Assembly (NCBI RefSeq): GCF_041807905.1
Contig: NZ_JBGVSA010000005.1
Location: forward strand, 1 to 64,000
DNA from: JBGVSA01 sp041807905
GTDB taxonomy: Bacteria; Pseudomonadota; Gammaproteobacteria; Burkholderiales; Rhodocyclaceae
DNA: 64,000 bases
Direction: 5' to 3'
Part shown: piece after piece, positions 61,245 to 64,000 of the stretch
Layout of the letters: each line of letters begins with the position of its first letter
Position numbering within the stretch: the stretch's first letter is position 1
The notes under the pieces: generated by a model
The model's database searches: none
Seen by the model: only the letters and a program-made list of their open reading frames with translations
Told to the model about the DNA's origin: nothing
Program-made: the position numbers and the translations under genes

Positions 61245-62380
61245 ACGGCGGGCCGGCGCTGATCGCGCACATCGTCTACAGCTTTCGCGTGGGCGGGCTG
61301 GAAAACGGCATGGTCAACCTCATCAACCGGCTGCCGGCGACACGCTATCGGCACGCCATCGTGTCGCTGACCGATATCGACGAGAGCTTCTGCGCGCGCA
61401 TCACGCGGCCCGACATCGAGTACATCGCGCTGAACAAAAAACCCGGCCACGGCGCGACGCTGTTCCCGCGCATGTACAGCCTGCTCGGCAAGCTGGCGCC
61501 CGCCGTCACCCACACCCGCAACCTTGCCGCGCTCGAAATGAACGCCCCCGCCTGGGCCGCGCGCGTGCCGGTGCGCGTGCACGGCGAGCACGGCCGCGAT
61601 GTTTCCGACCCCGACGGCACCAATCGCACCTACCAATGGGTGCGTCGCGCCTACAAGCCTTTCGTGACGCACTACATCGCCCTGTCGCAGGACCTCGAGT
61701 CCTATCTTGCCGGCCCCATCAAGGTCGCCGCGCAGCGCCGCTCGCTCATCTGTAACGGCGTCAACGCCGAGCGCTTTGCGCCGTCGCGGCACGAAGTCTC
61801 GCCGGCCGGATTCCCCTTCGACGACCCGGCGCTCTACGTATTCGGCACGGTGGGCCGGTTACAGGCGGTCAAGGACCACGTCGGCCTGGTGCGCGCCTTC
61901 GCCGCCTTGCGCGCGCACGGCGACATGTCGCATGCGCGGCTGATGATCGTCGGCGAAGGTCCGTTGCGCGCCGAAGTCGAACAAGCCGTGCGCGATGCTT
62001 CGCTGGAAGGGCTGGTGTGGCTGGCGGGTGAGCGCGAGGATGTGCCGGCGTTGATGCGAAGGATGGATTGCTTCGTGCTGCCGTCGCTGGCGGAGGGCAT
62101 TTCGAACACCGTACTGGAAGCCATGGCCTGCGGCCTGCCGGTGATCGCCACGCGGGTAGGGGGCAACGCCGAGTTGGTGGAGGAAGGGGTGACGGGCGCG
62201 CTCGTCCCTGCGGCCGATCGGGATGCGCTGGCGCGCTGCATGGCGAGGTATGCGGGGCAACGAGGGATTGGCGAGCGGCAGGGCATCGCCGCTCGCGTGC
62301 GGATCGAGCAGGCGTTCAGTCTTGATGCGATGGTGGGGAGGTATGACGCGTTGTATCAACGCTTGCTGAGTGGGACGTAG
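61241..62380 (+). CDS. XrtA-system glycosyltransferase (TIGR03088 type)
   Basis: GT4 enzyme of 379 aa. N-terminal IVYSFRVGGLENGMVNLIN, phosphate-binding GRLQAVKDH, and the EX7E motif (LEAMACGLPVIA preceded by EGISNT). ATGA overlap with the exosortase stop. Last intact gene before the repeat block; in canonical loci the asparagine-synthase-like gene follows directly. Confidence 0.92.
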   Translation: MNGGPALIAHIVYSFRVGGLENGMVNLINRLPATRYRHAIVSLTDIDESFCARITRPDIEYIALNKKPGHGATLFPRMYSLLGKLAPAVTHTRNLAALEMNAPAWAARVPVRVHGEHGRDVSDPDGTNRTYQWVRRAYKPFVTHYIALSQDLESYLAGPIKVAAQRRSLICNGVNAERFAPSRHEVSPAGFPFDDPALYVFGTVGRLQAVKDHVGLVRAFAALRAHGDMSHARLMIVGEGPLRAEVEQAVRDASLEGLVWLAGEREDVPALMRRMDCFVLPSLAEGISNTVLEAMACGLPVIATRVGGNAELVEEGVTGALVPAADRDALARCMARYAGQRGIGERQGIAARVRIEQAFSLDAMVGRYDALYQRLLSGT

Positions 62381-62586
62381 AGCGGCGCGGTTCTTGTCGA
62401 TGCTCGGCGGCCGAATCAGCCGGCGCAGCCGAATGGCCGCGGTGGGGCGTGCGGCCCTTGGCAGGCTCGACTATTGGTGCTCGACGAGCGGGTCATCGTC
62501 TCGACAGGGGCCGGCGCTCCCTGTGTGGCGGCTTCCTTGAAAAGCCCTTTCTTGCTTCTTGGGGGCTGATTGTTCGAGCTCGGTCT
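62381..62586. other. Spacer before the right repeat
   Basis: About 200 bases without a gene. The last part (62536-62586) carries the repeat tail (agccctttcttgcttcttgg and ttgttcgagctcggtctc), seen again in inverted form near 966-1012 and at 63592-63640. Confidence 0.5.
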
Positions 62587-63347
62587 CGACTGCTTGGGTG
62601 CGTTGGCCGGGAGTTCGCCCCGGCGGGCGAGTAACTTCTTTGTTATCGACAAGAAGTCACCAAGAAAGCGACCCCTGCATCGCCGCCAGCCTGCGGGTGG
62701 TTCCCTGCGCTACGCGTCAAGTCAGGCGGCTGCGGAACTCGTCGCGGGCGCTCCCCAGACAGTCCTCGCCGGCCCGCTACGTGGGCAACCTGACTTGCCT
62801 GCGTTGCTCGGCGGCTCAGAAGGGGCCGGCCATAGCAAACACCTCGAAGTGCATGGAGCTAGAGCCTCTTCATCGTGTGTGGCGCACCGTGCGTGTACCG
62901 CAAAGCGCATGCAGCAGGCGCAGCGAGATTCCAGATGTCGCGGTAGTGCGTCGGGCGGAGAAGCGAAGCGCCATCCGCCGTTCGCGAACTGACGACATCG
63001 CTCCATCAGTGAGGATGTTGAATTGGTACAAGCTCTAGCGGGAGCACGAAGAAGTAGAAGCGAGGGGTTTTTTGCCTTTCGCCCGAACAACCATGCTGCG
63101 TGGCGTGGGCACCCCATTCAGCGTCTCCGAGCAGCACAGGGCGAGAAGGTTGCGGCGTAGCCGTCGGCGAGGACTGTTTGAGGAGCGTAGCGACGAACGC
63201 CGCACCGCCTTCTCGACCGCGCAGCGCAGGGGATGGGCCGCAGGCCGACGACGCTGTGGGGTCGCTTTCTTGGTGACTTCTTTGTCGATAACAAAGAAGT
63301 TACTCGCCCGCCGGGGCGAACTCCCGGCCGACGTACCCCAGCAGTCG
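62587..63347. repeat. Palindromic repeat element, right copy
   Basis: 761 bp. Terminal inverted repeats of about 90 bases (62587-62675 and 63258-63347) include the hairpins at 62634-62657 and 63276-63300. Inner arms continue the inverted similarity (agtcctcgccg at 62760 region against cggcgaggact at 63164 region). The centre matches the left element in reverse orientation. No protein is recognisable. It is inserted between two genes that normally adjoin in exosortase loci. Confidence 0.88.
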
Positions 63348-63486
63348 AGACCAGGCCTAGAAAAACGAAGCCCCAAACAAGAAAGGGCCTTTCAGCGCGG
63401 CGCTCATGGAACGTAATAGCGGATGACACTTCGCCCTTCCGCCCTACGGCCCTTTCTCCGAGGTCGATCTGAACAACCCCGAAAGC

Positions 63487-63525
63487 GTTACCCATGTCCC
63501 CGTACAGGTGTTACCTATGTCTCCG
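63487..63525. repeat. Short direct repeat resembling an insertion-sequence end
   Basis: gttacccatgtccccg (63487-63502) and gttacctatgtctccg (63510-63525) differ at two positions and lie 23 bases apart. This word resembles ends of IS481/IS3-type elements, recalled from memory, so the assignment is tentative. No transposase is adjacent. Confidence 0.4.
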
Positions 63526-63535
63526 GTCCATACAT

Positions 63536-63597
63536 CGATAACAAAGAAGTTACTCGCCCGCCGGGGCGAACTCCCGGTCAACGCACTCAAACAGTCG
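63536..63597. repeat. Solo arm of the palindromic repeat
   Basis: Begins cgataacaaagaagttactc, the 3' half of the hairpin, and runs through the gcccgccggggcgaactccc edge to cagtcg. It is a single arm without its partner and abuts the IS-end-like repeat, suggesting a deletion or insertion joint. Confidence 0.8.
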
Positions 63598-63975
63598 AGA
63601 CCAAGCTCGAACAACCAGCCAAAAGGCAAAAAAGGGCTTTTCAATCAGCCCAACCCGAAGAAACCGCCATGGCGGATAACGCTCCGTTCAACCCCGTAAC
63701 CCCCCTGTGGCCGCCAAGAAAACCAGCCGCAACGGCCCTCAAAACACCCAATGACCAGCCGCCCGCAAGGGCAGAGGCGCCCTGTAAAGGCGCCAAAGCG
63801 CCAGAGAATCACACCAACCGAGGCGCATTGCACGGCGAACGCCAGGCAAACGCGCTGTAATCCACGGGAGAACACCCAGACAGATCGCCGGTACGGGCGA
63901 CGGCAACACCCTCAACAGCGAGCGCCTCACGTCCGGCGCGTGGCATCAACCGGCTTCAAACTGGAAGGCGATGGC

Positions 63976-64000
63976 ATGTGTGGCATAGCAGGCATGTTCG
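63976..64000 (+). CDS. Start of XrtA-associated asparagine-synthase-like amidotransferase (partial)
   Basis: Only the first eight codons are in the window: MCGIAGMF. M-C-G-I-A-G is the start of class II glutamine amidotransferases with the N-terminal nucleophile Cys. GGAAGG lies seven bases upstream. By gene order it should be the asparagine-synthase-like protein of exosortase A loci (TIGR03108 type). An ATG at 63971 is in another frame and stops after five codons. Confidence 0.8.

Larger units (their letters stand above)
63348..63975. other. Repeat-rich spacer before the amidotransferase gene
   Basis: No gene is recognised. It contains a repeat tail (63354-63395), an IS-end-like direct repeat (63487-63525), a solo arm (63536-63597) with its tail to about 63640, and about 330 bases of unassigned sequence. 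No clear promoter for the amidotransferase gene was found. Confidence 0.5.

Noticed and set aside
62587..63975. Possible CRISPR array in the repeat-rich right end
   Set aside because: The repeats are long, inverted and irregularly spaced, with no short direct repeats separated by unique spacers and no cas genes.

Overview
The window is GC-rich and gene-dense and reads as a chromosome segment of a betaproteobacterium of the order Burkholderiales. The evidence is an SAH riboswitch ahead of ahcY-metF, the lpxL pair / xerC / DUF484 / dapF neighbourhood, a pilB-pilC-pilD cluster beside FmdB, DUF502 and aspS, and a complete proteobacterial XrtA (exosortase A) exopolysaccharide locus. I cannot assign a genus from the sequence alone.

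Layout. 1-739 is one copy of a long palindromic repeat. 1032-9255 holds guanine deaminase guaD and a five-gene Cu(I)/Ag(I) efflux operon (small secreted Met/His/Cys-rich protein, cusC, cusB with a fused CusF domain, cusA, cusF). 9573-11717 has an RpiB-like isomerase, a small CDA-fold guanine deaminase-type enzyme and a LysR regulator. 11805-17580 is a divergent carbohydrate pair: a GH3 lipoprotein and a large pectinesterase-like beta-helix lipoprotein. 17868-21225 is a three-gene surface-polysaccharide operon (flippase and two GT2 enzymes). 21381-21692 is a two-tRNA-Lys transcription unit with a clear promoter and terminator.

21994-41430 is housekeeping: metF and ahcY behind an SAH riboswitch, an AidB-type acyl-CoA dehydrogenase, metK with a terminator-like hairpin in its leader, two LpxL-type acyltransferases, a CoA-binding protein, xerC, DUF484, dapF, a DEDDh exonuclease, rlmI, aspS, DUF502, FmdB and pilD/pilC/pilB. 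rfaE2 and a NarL-type regulator/kinase pair follow (41810-44257).

44268-64000 is the exosortase region. On the minus strand a PEP-CTERM protein is followed by a VAO-type FAD oxidase, two FtsX/MacB-type permeases without an ATPase, and the exosortase-associated acyltransferase. On the plus strand lies the XrtA EPS operon in its canonical order: export lipoprotein, chain-length protein, tyrosine kinase, outer-membrane protein, AAA ATPase, DUF3473 deacetylase, FemAB protein, glycosyltransferase, exosortase A fused to EpsI, and a second glycosyltransferase. The first codons of the class II amidotransferase/asparagine-synthase-like gene appear at the right edge. Sigma-54 promoter-like sequences face both ways from the intergenic region between the PEP-CTERM gene and the operon. 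This suggests that surface polysaccharide and its sorted proteins are made together.

A second copy of the ~760-bp repeat, inverted relative to the left copy, sits at 62587-63347 between the last glycosyltransferase gene and the amidotransferase gene. The two copies therefore bracket about 62 kb in opposite orientation.
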